The notes below the pieces were generated by a model, which was not told where the DNA came from, did no database searches, and worked only from the letters and a program-made list of their open reading frames with translations. A stretch of 64,000 bases of DNA from Heterodera schachtii (taxonomy: Eukaryota; Nematoda; Chromadorea; Rhabditida; Heteroderidae), in assembly GCA_023374025.1 (NCBI GenBank), contig SIJG01000070.1:587654-651653 (forward strand). The letters run 5' to 3'. Numbering within the stretch: the first letter of the stretch is position 1; each line of letters starts with the position of its first letter. Shown here piece after piece: positions 35,311-46,153 of the stretch. Made by a program: the position numbers and the translations under genes.

Positions 35311-35929
35311 TTTCAAACTGATTTATTCAAATTGAATGGGTTTTCACAATTCAAGCTAAATACTTTTTAATTGACAATTAAAATAAATTAATATTTCTCT
35401 TAAATTTATTCACTAAAAATATTATGTTAAATTAAGTGAAAAATATTAAATGAAAAAAGTGGCAAATCACACAGCCTTTTAAATTCGAAAATTGGCTTGA
35501 AAATGGTGGTCATCATTAAAATTAGTCAAATCCCTTATTTAATTTTATAATTGTAGTTTGTTTTTTATATAAAATAATGATGCAATAATTTATTTTATGA
35601 TTGATCTTCTTTGGATTTACAAAATCCCATATTATTTATTTGTGGTTTGTATTTTATATTAAAATGATGCAATATTTACATTAACTGTTAATTTTTGCAA
35701 CTATTTTGGCATTTCCAGTTTTTTTATCATATCAAATTTTCGATTTTATTTATGAATGAAATTTTTGGAGTAAAAAATAAGGTTACAGAAAAATTGAAAA
35801 ACTCTCGCCTCTCGTCCTCTCGTCTTTCGCCAAACTCTCGTTAAGAACAAGTAAGTGTCCTAATCACATAACAAAATTTCGTCGCCGAAACTCCACTAGT
35901 TGTCCATAAAAGTTGGCTCTTCTTTCTCT
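35311..35929. other. 5' flank of T1
   Basis: AT-rich with several copies of an ATTTATTTGTNGTTTGTATTTTATAT-like word (35530-35660) that recur upstream of T2 (39480-39850), so the T1 and T2 5' flanks are duplicates. No gene seen. Confidence 0.5.
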
Positions 35930-36515
35930 GACGAGTATAATTGTTTGAGGGTGTACCGCAATGTTCGATCCTGGGGCCTTATTATTTTTAATATATATTC
36001 ATGATATTACGGGTTTTTGTCACACGGAAACGGTTGAAATTAAGCTCTTTGCGGATGATATTAAGGCCTATAATGTTTTTTCAGACTTAACACTTAAACG
36101 CTTGGTATTACATCTAGGTAATAAAAATCTAAAAAATAATTATTATATTTCTGATCTTCAACTTCCTAAAATTAATGAAAATAAATCTGTTCGGGACTTA
36201 GGTGTTCATTTCACTCATGATTTAAAATGGGACAAGAACATTGATATTTATTTGTAAAAAAATCTATTAAAACGGTATTAAAATCTATTCGATCAAGTAA
36301 CCCTAAAATACTCATTAATTTATTTAATTTTTATAGTAGGCCAATTTTAGAAGTTGCATCCCCCGTTTTTAATCCGAATTTGAAGAAAAATATTAGAAAA
36401 ATAAACCTTTTTAAGAATTGTTTTTAGACGCTCAAATTTTTATGTCGATATACCTAATTATGATGAATTGCTTGCAATTTATAACCTGGAGTCTCTCGAC
36501 AGAAAAGGAGATTAA
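35930..36515 (+). pseudogene. Non-LTR retrotransposon reverse transcriptase fragment
   Basis: Conceptual translation shows hallmarks of a Jockey/CR1-like reverse transcriptase: GVPQ, then LLFLIYIHDI, the catalytic LFADDIKAY motif (about 36045), VRDLGVHF, a RPILEVASPVFNP segment (about 36335-36385) and LLAIYNLESL near the C-terminal end. There are frameshifts between GVPQ and LLFLIY and again after the LGVHF region, plus stop codons. It is a dead 5'-truncated LINE piece with no endonuclease domain visible. Confidence 0.8.
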
Positions 36516-36870
36516 AAATTAGGGGTGTATTTTTCTTTTTTCAGCCGATTTTTAGGGGTGTATTTTTGCTTTTTTGAAATCCCGAATTAGGGGGGTGTAT
36601 TTTGCAAAATTTTTCGCCAAAAAATTACTATTTTTGCCATTTTGGCCTCAATTTTTCAAAAATATGGTAAAATGGGGGTCCGGCGGTACCGATAGGCGCC
36701 GCCGGGAAAATTTTTGAGTATTTTAATGCACTTTTGTTAAGAAAATTGTTTAAAATTTCAAAAAATTTACTGAAAATTTTTTACTTTTTAGGTTTCGGGG
36801 GGGGGGGGGGGGTGGGGGCTTTAGCCCCCTCAGCCCCCCCCTCCCCCCCCCCTGCCTACGCCCTTGCCAC
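36516..36870. mobile_element. Composite repeat with GGGGTGTATTTT words, hairpin and G/C tract
   Basis: 36525-36600 has three AGGGGTGTATTTT words shared with the MITE at 29247-29872. A GATA-loop hairpin lies at 36680-36705. A poly-G/poly-C palindromic tract at about 36796-36852 ends in CCTGCCTACGCCCTTGCC. The tract has the look of the G-rich terminus common to many eukaryotic DNA transposons. No clear target duplication. Confidence 0.5.
36680..36705 (+). repeat. GATA-loop hairpin copy
   Basis: Arms CCGGCGGTACC and GGCGCCGCCGG around GATA, with one A-C mismatch in an otherwise 10-pair stem. Not within a recognised hAT element. Confidence 0.75.
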
Positions 36871-36977
36871 TTGCTTTATCTTATTGTTGTTTTTATTTTG
36901 GCGGCGTCACGCTTTGCGTATAAATTATTATTATTATTATTACTTATAACTGGTCACGCTCATTTATAAATATTACT

Positions 36978-37077
36978 GTGATGCCAGAAGGAACGGAGTG
37001 TGGGAGAAAGTGGGATAAAGGACCTGGAGAACCTCTAAAAGAGACGCCCGTAGCTCAGTTGGTTAGAGCACGGCACG
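36978..37077 (+). mobile_element. Truncated tRNA-derived SINE
   Basis: Starts at ATGCCAGAAGGAACGGAG and runs into a tRNA-like 5' half (37044-37077: ACGCCCGTAGCTCAGTTGG...) that stops after the D-arm region. The same sequence occurs twice, complete, at 48062-48500. The internal A-box-like word TAGCTCAGTTGG is intact; the B box is missing. Confidence 0.75.
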
Positions 37078-37184
37078 GAAAAAGACCAAAATCAAAAAAA
37101 GAATTCGAAATAAGAACACACAATACGAAAAAGAAAAATCCCAGCAAAAAAGATCACTGCCCTAAATAATCATTCGGGTCTTTG

Positions 37185-37360
37185 GCAAGCAACGCCCAAT
37201 TTGGGTTAGTAGGCGAAACGTCCGATTTTGGGTTAGTAGGCGAAATGTCAGATTTTGGCTTAGTAGGTGAAACGTCCGATTTTGGGTTAGTAGGCGAAAT
37301 GTCAGTAGGCGAGGTGTCCAGTAGGCGAGATGTCCAGTAGGCGAAATGTCCGTACACCCC
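37185..37360 (-). repeat. 27-bp in-frame tandem repeat in T2
   Basis: Four 27-bp units of the form GGGTTAGTAGGCGAAACGTC plus CGATTTT (+ strand), followed by three 16-bp derivatives TAGGCGARRTGTCCAG. Since 27 is a multiple of three, the T2 frame is preserved as nine-residue units. Confidence 0.85.
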
Positions 37361-38094
37361 AACAACATACATACAATTGGTGTTATCATCAAAATGGCCA
37401 AAAAAAATTCCAAAGACGATAAATTGAGTGTGATCAATGTTGCGCTCTTTTGATTGTATAACGAACCCATAGAATAAAAAGCCACACATGATTATGTAGG
37501 GAATTAATAAAATAAAAGCGCCACGTAAGCGATATAATACATCTTTAACAGCACGCTTTGCTCTTATGTTCAGCTGGCGATTGTTTTTTTGGTACGAAAA
37601 TGGGTGATTTTTTGCTGAAAAAAATTTTATTAAATTTATTCGTTATTAAAATTTATTCTGTAAGTAAGTAATCTTTTAAAATGGATTTCCATAATAAATC
37701 CTTCAAGAAAAGATGGTTTTGATTTAAAAAAATCCTTCAAATGGTTACTGTTTTAAGATAAAATCACCAAAATAAGTATAAAAATTTACATTTAATTATG
37801 GCATCGGCTTTTTCAATTCCAATAATTAATTTATCAAAAATTTCTTCTAATTTTGCTTTGTTTTCTTTGCTGAGAATTGAATCTTTCGCTATTTTTTCAA
37901 CAATTGCTTTTTTATCAATTGCTTTCTCGTCAATTTGGACTTTTTTGACCAATTCATGTACATTTTTATCATCATTTGTTAATGTTCCATTTGGCAAATT
38001 GTCACAGAAATATTTGCGTAATTTTTCCAAATTTTCATCAACAATTTTCAATTCTAATTTCCCACCACAAAACACGGCAAAAGATGTTTGTTAA

Positions 38095-38557
38095 CAAGGG
38101 AACCTCGCGAACTGTAACTCGGAAAATGGCTATAAATTTGGTACCATTCGATAGAGCAGGGTCGACTTCTATTGTGAATTTTTAATTTTACGTGCCTATA
38201 GCGAAAAACAAAAAAGTTATGGGGCCTCAAAAATCGAAAATTTGGCCAAAAGGCCCATTTCCAGCTTTGTTCACTTTTTATTAATTCTCCAACCTTTACA
38301 TTTGATTGTTTTTTACTTATTTTCATTAATTAAAACTTGTCATATATTTTTTTAGTATAAAAAATTGTTTTTTAAATTGTTTAATTATATTATACATTAA
38401 TTAAAATTTATTTATTTTCATGTTGGATTCGAACCATGACCTCCAAAAATAGGAATTTAACCAACTAAGCCACTTCACAATAGAAGTCGACCCTGCTCTA
38501 TCATATGGTACCAAATTTATACCAACTTTCCGAGTTACAGTTCGCGAGGTTCCCTTG
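38095..38557. mobile_element. MITE with about 80-bp inverted repeats, TAA target site
   Basis: Ends CAAGGGAACCTCGCGAACTG and its complement. The inverted repeats continue about 80 bp inward (GGTACCA, CAGGGTCGACTTCTATTGTG) with few mismatches. Flanked by TAA on both sides (38092-38094, 38558-38560); the paralogous T1 exon shows one TAA at this place. A 3-bp TAA duplication fits the PIF/Harbinger group. The centre contains a tRNA-like segment on the - strand (about 38420-38487) with near-consensus A box TGGCTTAGTTGG and B box GGTTCGAATCC. Confidence 0.8.
38420..38487 (-). ncRNA. tRNA-like segment inside a MITE
   Basis: Reads GTGGCTTAGTTGGTTAAA...GGTTCGAATCC on the - strand. Both internal RNA polymerase III promoter boxes match the eukaryotic consensus (TRGYNNARNNG and GGTTCRANNCY). 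The part between them is too degenerate for a functional anticodon arm, and I could not close a 7-bp acceptor stem. Probably a tRNA-derived pseudogene captured by the element. Confidence 0.5.
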
Positions 38558-39079
38558 TAAGCCATTCAATTCCGGAAGATGCGTGAAAGCTTCCTGACTT
38601 TATGTCATTCATTAAATTTGTTGCCCAATTCACCAATTCTTTTGCCATTTGAAATTTATCTAAAAATTTTACATTTACACTAAATATTATTAGGATTTGG
38701 GTTTTTTGACTGGTTTTCGAATTTAGCTCACCCCTACATTTGCAAATTATTAAATGCGGACGTGGCATTTTTGTGTATGGATGAATTGGGACATGGATAA
38801 ATTGTGTGGGATAAGTTGGTTTGATCCCGATTTATAAATTTAGGGCTTGAACAAAAAACAAACAGCGAAATATATCCACATTTGTCTGCATTATTTTGAA
38901 ATTTTTGACTCCATTAGTTTGTTTTTTTCTTTTTTTTAATGCAATAAATTTTGATTATGAATACCAAGCAAATTAATACCTCCTCCTGCTGTGTTCCCAA
39001 AAACTTTTTGATGGTTCAGGGCGAATAAAAATTCAAATAATAAAATCATTTGAATAATTTTGTTGGATAAAGAAGACAT

Positions 39080-39237
39080 TTTCGAGTTGATTGTTCAAAT
39101 AGAATGATTGTTCACAATTTAATTCTAAATACTTTTTAATGTACAATTAAAATGCTGTTACGGTTTTAATCAGGGCCAGATTATGGTTTGGAATCGAACA
39201 CATTTTCTAGTTTTACATCCTGATTTGTGGATTTTTT

Positions 39238-39273
<36 letters not shown>

Positions 39274-41283
39274 TTTTTTACTTTTTTAACTCTTATTTTA
39301 GTTATAGATTTCTCTTTCGATTCTAAACACATAAAAAGCCCGGCACTGATTGTAATAAAATAATTATGCAAAATAAAATAAAATTATTTTTCTATTAAAA
39401 TGTTAAGTTAAATAAGTGAAAAAATATTAAATGAAAAATATGGCAAATCACACAGCCTTTTAAGTCGAAAATTGAATTTAAAATAGTTGTCATCACTAAA
39501 ATAAACAAATCCCTCATTATCATTGTTGTTTGTATTTTATATGTTAATGACGCTTCATTTAAATTTGTGGTTAATTAAAATTGTGATTAATCTTCACTGA
39601 TTTTCTAAAACACCTTATTTATTTGTTTATTTGTATTTTTTTATTTTATATTAAATAATGACGCAATAATTTAAATTTGTTAATGATCTTCACTGGATTT
39701 TCCAAAATCCCTTATTTATTTGTTTATTTGTGTTTTTTATTTTATATTAAATAATGACGCAATAATTTAATTCTTCAGTGATTTTGCAAAATCATTTATT
39801 ATTTATTTGTAGTTTGTATTTTAAATTTTGTATTAAATAATAAGATAATAATTTAAATTTGTGAATGATTCCATAAAAATTCCTTTTTTTAATTGATTTG
39901 CTTTTTTTACAAAATCATTTTTCCATTTTCAATCACATTCTTTCTGTCTTTTTTTTTGATTTTAAGCATTTTTATATGTTTCTTTTTTATATATGTTTTG
40001 TCAGGGCAAATTTTGGGGCGAATTTGTTGTTTTTTTGGAATATAAAATATTTTAATATATTTTTTTGAACCCGTATTTTGGCGCCATTTTCGAGTTTACC
40101 CCTACCCGGACCGATTTAGTCATCCCCTTTAACTCCCTATTCACGGAAGAGATTGAAAATTAAAAATGTTTAATTTTGGAGGGGTTAAATCATGTTTTCT
40201 TTTTCATTCATATTTTGCCTTTTCCTTAGCTTTAATTTTGTAATTCAATTCTTTTTAATTTATAAACTCCATCTTCCCAATTTGATTGATAATTAATTTA
40301 ATCTTTTTACCAAAATCATTTCGAAATTTCATTCATTTTACCAAATAAACTGCTTGGATATTTTCCTTCTTCAGTAAATAATTATTTTTACACCTTTTTG
40401 GTTCTTAGCTTAACCAATTTTTCAGTTTAAATAATCTATTTATTTGAAAGTTGAAACCTTCAACATACAGTAGTAATAAACTTGGTACAAAATTTGCAAA
40501 CTTTTGACTTTTTCGCCCTTTAATTTATTGAATTGTATACCCAGACCCGGCTTATTGTTCAAGAGTCTAAATTTTTAATTTTTAAATCATTCAGATAGCT
40601 CGAAATGTTGGCTTTTTGCAGCGCTGCGTACAAGGTCCAGTTTAAATTATTTTCTTATGTACAAATTTTGATTAAAATCTTTAAAGTTCAGTCAGGCTAT
40701 CGAATTTTCGGGGTCGGGTAAATAATTCATTTCATCAAATTAGGGACCTGTGCCATTCACTCACTCATCATTGAATAACAAACATTGTGAAAAATAGAGA
40801 AAACCACGGAAGTTTTCATAGAGAAAATTATTTTTTCTTAATTTTATAAATAAATTAAAATCACAAAAAAAAAACATTGTTTTTGGTTGGCGACAAGCAA
40901 ATAAATATTTTTGCCATTTTTCTTTTTTGTTCTTTTTACCTTCTGGCATCATAAATTATTTTCATTTGGCCTTTCTCTTTGTTTTTCTTCGATGCCTATC
41001 AAATACCAGCACAGAATGGGCTATTTCTAAGTTTGCCATTAATAATTTTATTAGAAAAACAAATTCATTTTTTCTACATAAATGAATTAAGTAATTATTT
41101 GCAGTTAATCAGCTGAATTTCAAATTATGTAAAGAAAATATTGAATAAATTCTAAAAATCAAATGACAAATTACGTATTTCTTTTCATAGCAGCTCTAAT
41201 TTAATGAATTCATCATGTCATTTTGCTAACTTCTTCCGCCAAAATTTGAAGGGCGGGCAAAATCTTAAAACGTTTATAATTAT
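39080..41283. other. Intergenic DNA, 5' flank of T2 and 3' flank of carboxypeptidase
   Basis: Contains a (TA)n microsatellite at about 39242-39270 and degenerate repeats shared with the T1 upstream region (39390-39850). No exon recognised. On the - strand an AATAAA is present at about 41048, a candidate polyadenylation signal for the carboxypeptidase gene. Confidence 0.5.
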
Positions 41284-44200
41284 TTAATTGTTAATTAGTT
41301 CGTTCTTAATTACTTGTTTGGCCAATTTGTTTATGCCCTTTTCCGGGTACACAAAGCCAACATAATCACCATTGAAATGGCCAGATGTCAGCTCCATTGT
41401 GTAAACATATCTTATTTAAAAAAATAAATTGTTTTTTTAATTAATATATTTTAATAATGTGTTATAAAAATTCGAGTCCCGGCTTTGCTTTTTATTTATT
41501 GTTTTAAGGCCTTTTAGCGTGAAAAATAGAATTCGAAGTTGCTTGGTAACTTTAAGGCTAATTTTTCTTTCTGCTCAATTTAGCTGAATTTGAATTTTTT
41601 TTTAAGCCAAAAATTTCATCTTTTGAAATATATCAAAAGAAAAATGAAGGAAACGAAAAAAGAATGAAAATTTTCAAATTTTACGCCTAGGATGATGATT
41701 TTTTCAAAAAATTGCCACTAAATGCAATTTAATTAATTAACCAATTTAATTTAATTTAATTATTTATTAAAATTACTTTATGTTCACACTTTGCGCATAA
41801 TCACGGCTACTTCCGGTAGCAGCATCTTAAAAAAAATCAAAAATATATCAAAAATTCATTAATTAATTTAAGTAATTAATTACACACATAAAATTTCATC
41901 ACCACAGCCAACTTTAAAGTGTTCACCGCCCGCTTTTTCGATGGCATTAGCCATTTCATTTCCAACTCTTTGCTAAGTGTAAGAAAAATATATTTTTAAA
42001 TAAGAATATTTAATGCAAATATTAATAACGAATTTTCAAATCGATTTTTCGGGGATTAAAAATGTTTTATCTTTCAATTCAAATTTTTATTTTTAAAACT
42101 CTTTCCAATTAACTCCATTAACAACAAAATATTTGTTTAAATGTTTTAAATTTTATAAAATAATTCAAACGAACCCATTCCGGTATCAAACTGTGATTAC
42201 AGCCATGCATCAGCACATTACTGTACGAATGCAGCGTCAAATAGGCATCAATTTGTGGCAAATGTTCATGCATAAAGCTGGCCAAATTTGCACATTCCTG
42301 GCTCCGAAAGCGGATTATCCCCGTGAAAAACTTCGCTTTAAAAGAAAATTATAATTTTAAATTTAATTTGTAATAATTTACAAAAAGAAACAATAAAACC
42401 CATTTAAAGAACAGGGAATAAAATTTAAAAGAAACATTTAAATTTTACAAAGTAAAAACAACAAAAATTTATATCCCTTTTAATTTTTCGAAAAAAATAT
42501 CCCAACAATTTTAGGAAATTACATTTTTATAATAACATTTATTTATTTTAATTTTAACCTGCAAGGGCATCCGCTTGTACCAACTTCGCCCTCAAATTTA
42601 AAAATATTAATCAATTGTTAATTAATTTTTTTTAAATTTTTATTACCCATCTGTAAGGGAAATTTCGGTTCGGGTCAGTGCCATAACAAAGTGCCGCTTC
42701 GTCACTGTCGGAACAGGCATTGTTGGACGACCTTCTTGGCCCAGATCGCGTTTTTCGCCAAAGTCCTTTGGAAATAGATGAATGATTTTTTAATTAAAAA
42801 AATTTAAACTTTTTATAATTAATTTTAATATTTTTCAATTCTTAAATATAAAAAATAATAAGAATTTTATATTTTTACTAAAAAAATTATTTCCTTTTTT
42901 TTATTTAAAATGGGTTTTTAAAGAATAAAAAATCGAACTTATAAAACTAATATAATTTGAAAGATTTATAGGCATTTAAAAAATAAAAATTATTTAATAA
43001 ATTAATTAAAAACTGACGATCGCTTGTCCAAGTGTGCTCATAGCCGTCAGGGTTTACAGCTGGAATCACATAAATGTCAAGTTGGTCGAGAATTGAATTG
43101 TATTTATTGTCGCTTGCAAGCTAAAAAACGTAATTAATTAACTAAAATAATTAATTAAACACTAATTAATAGCGCAATAATTACACTGTCAATGAATTTG
43201 AGTGCAACTGCTGGTGCAATCCATTCTCGAGCATGAATGCCAGCATCGACCAACATAATTGGCTTCTTTTGGCCATTCTTTGCGCTTTTGCCAAACTGAA
43301 ATTTTGTTATCATTAATAATTTTAAATAAAAATTGTTTAATTATTTATGGCGCAAAAAAGGGTGAAATTTTGAATAAAACCTATTAAAAATTGGGTTAGC
43401 TTTCAAAAATTCACAGTTTTTCCTAAAAAATTTTCCGCCTATGGAAACGGACAGACCCCAGAAAATTAATAATAATGAATTAAAATATCTTCTTTTTTAC
43501 CTTTAAATACGGAATTTCTCGGCCTTCATACGATTTTCCTATTGAATTAAATGAAATAAAGTCAGAATTATTTTCGGCCAAAAGTCGGAGATAAGAGATA
43601 ATCTGAGAAAATGATTTTTATTTTTAAAATACATAATTTACGGCTACCGTATCATATTGATGATATTTGTCCGAATCAAAATCAGAGGCTTTTTCCAACT
43701 TTTCTGGACTTCTTGCGATCAGTTCACTCGCGGTCGATTTTAATTTACTAAATTAATTGCTTTTTTAAATTTTTCAACAATTTTTAATTACTTAAAATAA
43801 TTAATCTAAACATTTAATTAATAGTGTTTCCAAACTTACTCGCCATAATTTGCCACAATTGTGTCACGCCAAATCCAATTATTGTCCAAAAAGTCGAGAA
43901 CCTTTATTAGTAAAATTAAATTATTAGTTGTTATTTAATAATATATTAAAAATATCATAATGAATTACAACTGTATAATTTTACATTCCAAATTTTAATA
44001 AAATAATTTAATAAATAAAAATGTAATTACCTTTTCGGCACTGTCCGAATCGGCAAAAATGTCCGCATTTGAATGCGACGTGTGCGCATGCTGCCAGAAT
44101 TGGACTTTGCCTCTGCGACTGTTTGACGACTCCATCAAATTTGCGAAATGACGCAATGCCAACACTTGGCTGTCATTCGTCGGGATTGCGCGAATCACTT

Positions 44201-44940
44201 TATAACTGAGAATAAAATTAAAATTTTCGTTTTTTAAAAGAGCGCCGACGCGAACCCACCCATAATTGCCTGAAAATGTCAAAATTTTAACCAAAAATCC
44301 CAGAAGATTGGCAATTTTAGGTGATCTGTTAACAACAAACCAAGCCAATTCCCCAAATTTTCCGAGGCTCCGCCGGATTCAAATTCCGCTTTATTTGCAC
44401 TTATTTGTTAGTATAATATAAAATCAAATTCAGAATGGCCTATTTTTTAGACACATTATTAATTCAAAACCTCATCAAAAACGCCCAACATGGTGAGTTT
44501 ATTTTTTGAAAAAAAAAAGATTGTTTCTATTGAATTAAAATGCAAAATTATCGGTTGAATTGTTTTTTTAATTTAATTATTTTTGGCCACAGAATTCTAT
44601 CTTTCGCGAGTGATGTGTTTTTGGAAAAATTATATTTATCCAATATATCATCAATGAGTGAATTTCATTAAAACAAAAAATATTTTTGTAATCTCAAAAT
44701 TTATATTTGACCTCATGGTTAGTATATTTAAAAATAATTTTAGATTTTGTTAATATTATAATATTTGAGTAATAAATTTGAACATTTTAAAATAAATATT
44801 TTTTTTTCGTCTGTGAAAATATTATAAAATTTTTTATTATTTTTATAATAATGTTATAAACATTACCCATCATATGTGTTGTAAGCATTTGCTTGGAATG
44901 GCAAGAAAAATACAAAAAGAAAATTAATAAAAATAATCAT
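41284..44940 (-). CDS. M14A zinc procarboxypeptidase, 13 exons, one frameshifted
   Basis: Exons: 44940-44867, 44205-44031, 43901-43840, 43747-43648, 43602-43501, 43295-43185, 43120-43018, 42765-42647, 42590-42559, 42335-42175, 41972-41888, 41825-41777, 41410-41284. All junctions are GT-AG and phase-compatible. The product is 432 residues if one extra base is discounted. Residues 1-20 are a signal peptide, followed by an M14 activation propeptide (YKVIRAIPTND...). The catalytic domain has zinc ligands His192 and Glu195 (GIHAREW) and His328 (LTLHSYS), substrate-binding NPDGY, WRKTR (Arg246), PNRNF (Asn275/Arg276), and general base Glu397 (YTMEL). The residue equivalent to bovine position 255 is Arg382 (GSSRDY), predicting preference for acidic C-terminal residues. 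In exon 10 a GG replaces the G expected in the SEPE motif (42297-42298) and throws the frame to a TGA. This is either an assembly error or an inactivating mutation. Secreted digestive or processing exopeptidase by family. Confidence 0.9.
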
Positions 44941-46153
44941 TTGAATAAAATAATTTTTGTATTAAGAATAATAAGCAATTTTCCATTCATTTATAAATAC
45001 TTTTTTTGCTGAGAAAAAAAAGCTGTAAATTCGCGCACATTTTTATGTGCACAGACAGACAGAAAAGGCAATAAATTTGACCAAATAAATGGACACAAAA
45101 GAATGCTTTCATCTTTATCAGACTTTACAAAAAATTTGTGTGTTATGCTTAATATTGTAGCTTTTGTAAAAATATATTACAAAAAGTAAAATAAAAATAT
45201 ATAAAAAGTTATTTTGCAGAATTTTTTAATATAAATTTAAAAAAGTTAACTAATTGCTTTAAAATTTTTTAAAAATTTCTAAATCGGAGGTAAAATTCAA
45301 GAAAGTTTAACGAATAAATAAGCTCTATATTTTTGTCAGTCACACAATCACACACATTTTCATATAGTGCCAAAAATACTTTTGGCTTTTTTATGACGTA
45401 TTCCAGAGAATTTTATATTTTTTTATGAATTTTTATGATTTTTTACAATCACCATTTTATATAATCATAACTAAAAATTTATTGAGATGCGAGTTTTTTG
45501 GGAACAATGAAAAATGCAAATGTTTACAAAATCGGAAAGTCACCAATAATTTTGTAAAAACTTAAATTGCAGGGTTAAAAGTTAAATTTAAAGAATCCTC
45601 CAAATAATTTGCATAAAATGCAAAAACAAAAGGGGGAAAAATGCTTTGCACCGAGAGGATCCCCCCTACCTGTGAAGCAAAAATTATTAAAAACGGTCAA
45701 AAATTCGCCGAGCCAGGCCAGGTTAGCAATTTCAAAAGCAACCGGTTTCCGGGCCTGGCCTCTCAAAAATCGGTCCAGCCGGGTTTTTCCAAAAATCGCC
45801 GGCTGGATTGCTGGGACAGGTAAAAACCTGTACCGGGCTCGGCCCTGGTCGGTAGCTAATATTCAGAATATGTATTCACAGTGAAGCCACTTTATCTTCA
45901 AAAGCATATGATAGGAAAGATGAAATAATATTAAAAAAATCCGAATTTAGGAAATGACCAACAAAATTAAAAAAATAAAGAAAAAAATTAGAAATGAGAA
46001 CAGAAAAATAAGAACAAGAAAAATTCCAGCCCAAATGATCACTGTCCAAATGATAACTGCCCAAATGATAACTGCCCAAATGATAACTGCCCAAATGATA
46101 ACTGCCCAAATGATCACTGCTCAAATGATCAGTCGGCCATCGTATGATGACGA
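44941..46153. other. 5' flank of carboxypeptidase and 3' flank of T3
   Basis: AT-rich upstream DNA to about 45590. Then a repeat at 45599-45855 with mirrored GCCAGGCCAGG / CCGGGCCTGGCC blocks, the first 70 bp of which match 33292-33345. From about 45880, T-family 3' flank. No gene. Confidence 0.5.
46029..46135 (-). repeat. 15-bp minisatellite just downstream of T3
   Basis: About seven tandem copies of CCCAAATGATAACTG (last ones CCCAAATGATCACTG). It begins within about 20 bp of the conserved CGGCCACCGTATGACGACGA flank after the T-family stop codon. T9 has four copies at 60340-60420; other copies have one or two. Confidence 0.9.

Larger units (their letters stand above)
37154..39079 (-). pseudogene. 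T2: damaged T-family copy with MITE insertion
   Basis: Signal exon 39079-38980 (homologous to T1, ends in phase 1). Exon 2 38659-37790 is interrupted by a 463-bp MITE at 38095-38557; even without it, one base is missing next to the insertion point. Exon 3 (from 37614) keeps the basic linker and the R-A-K-R site and one hydrophobic segment. The expected second hydrophobic segment (LAILMITPIVCMLLGC) is in another frame. The open frame instead runs through a run of 27-bp repeats giving SPTNPKSDV units and ends at 37154. Likely non-functional, although the exon-3 part is long and open. Confidence 0.7.
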
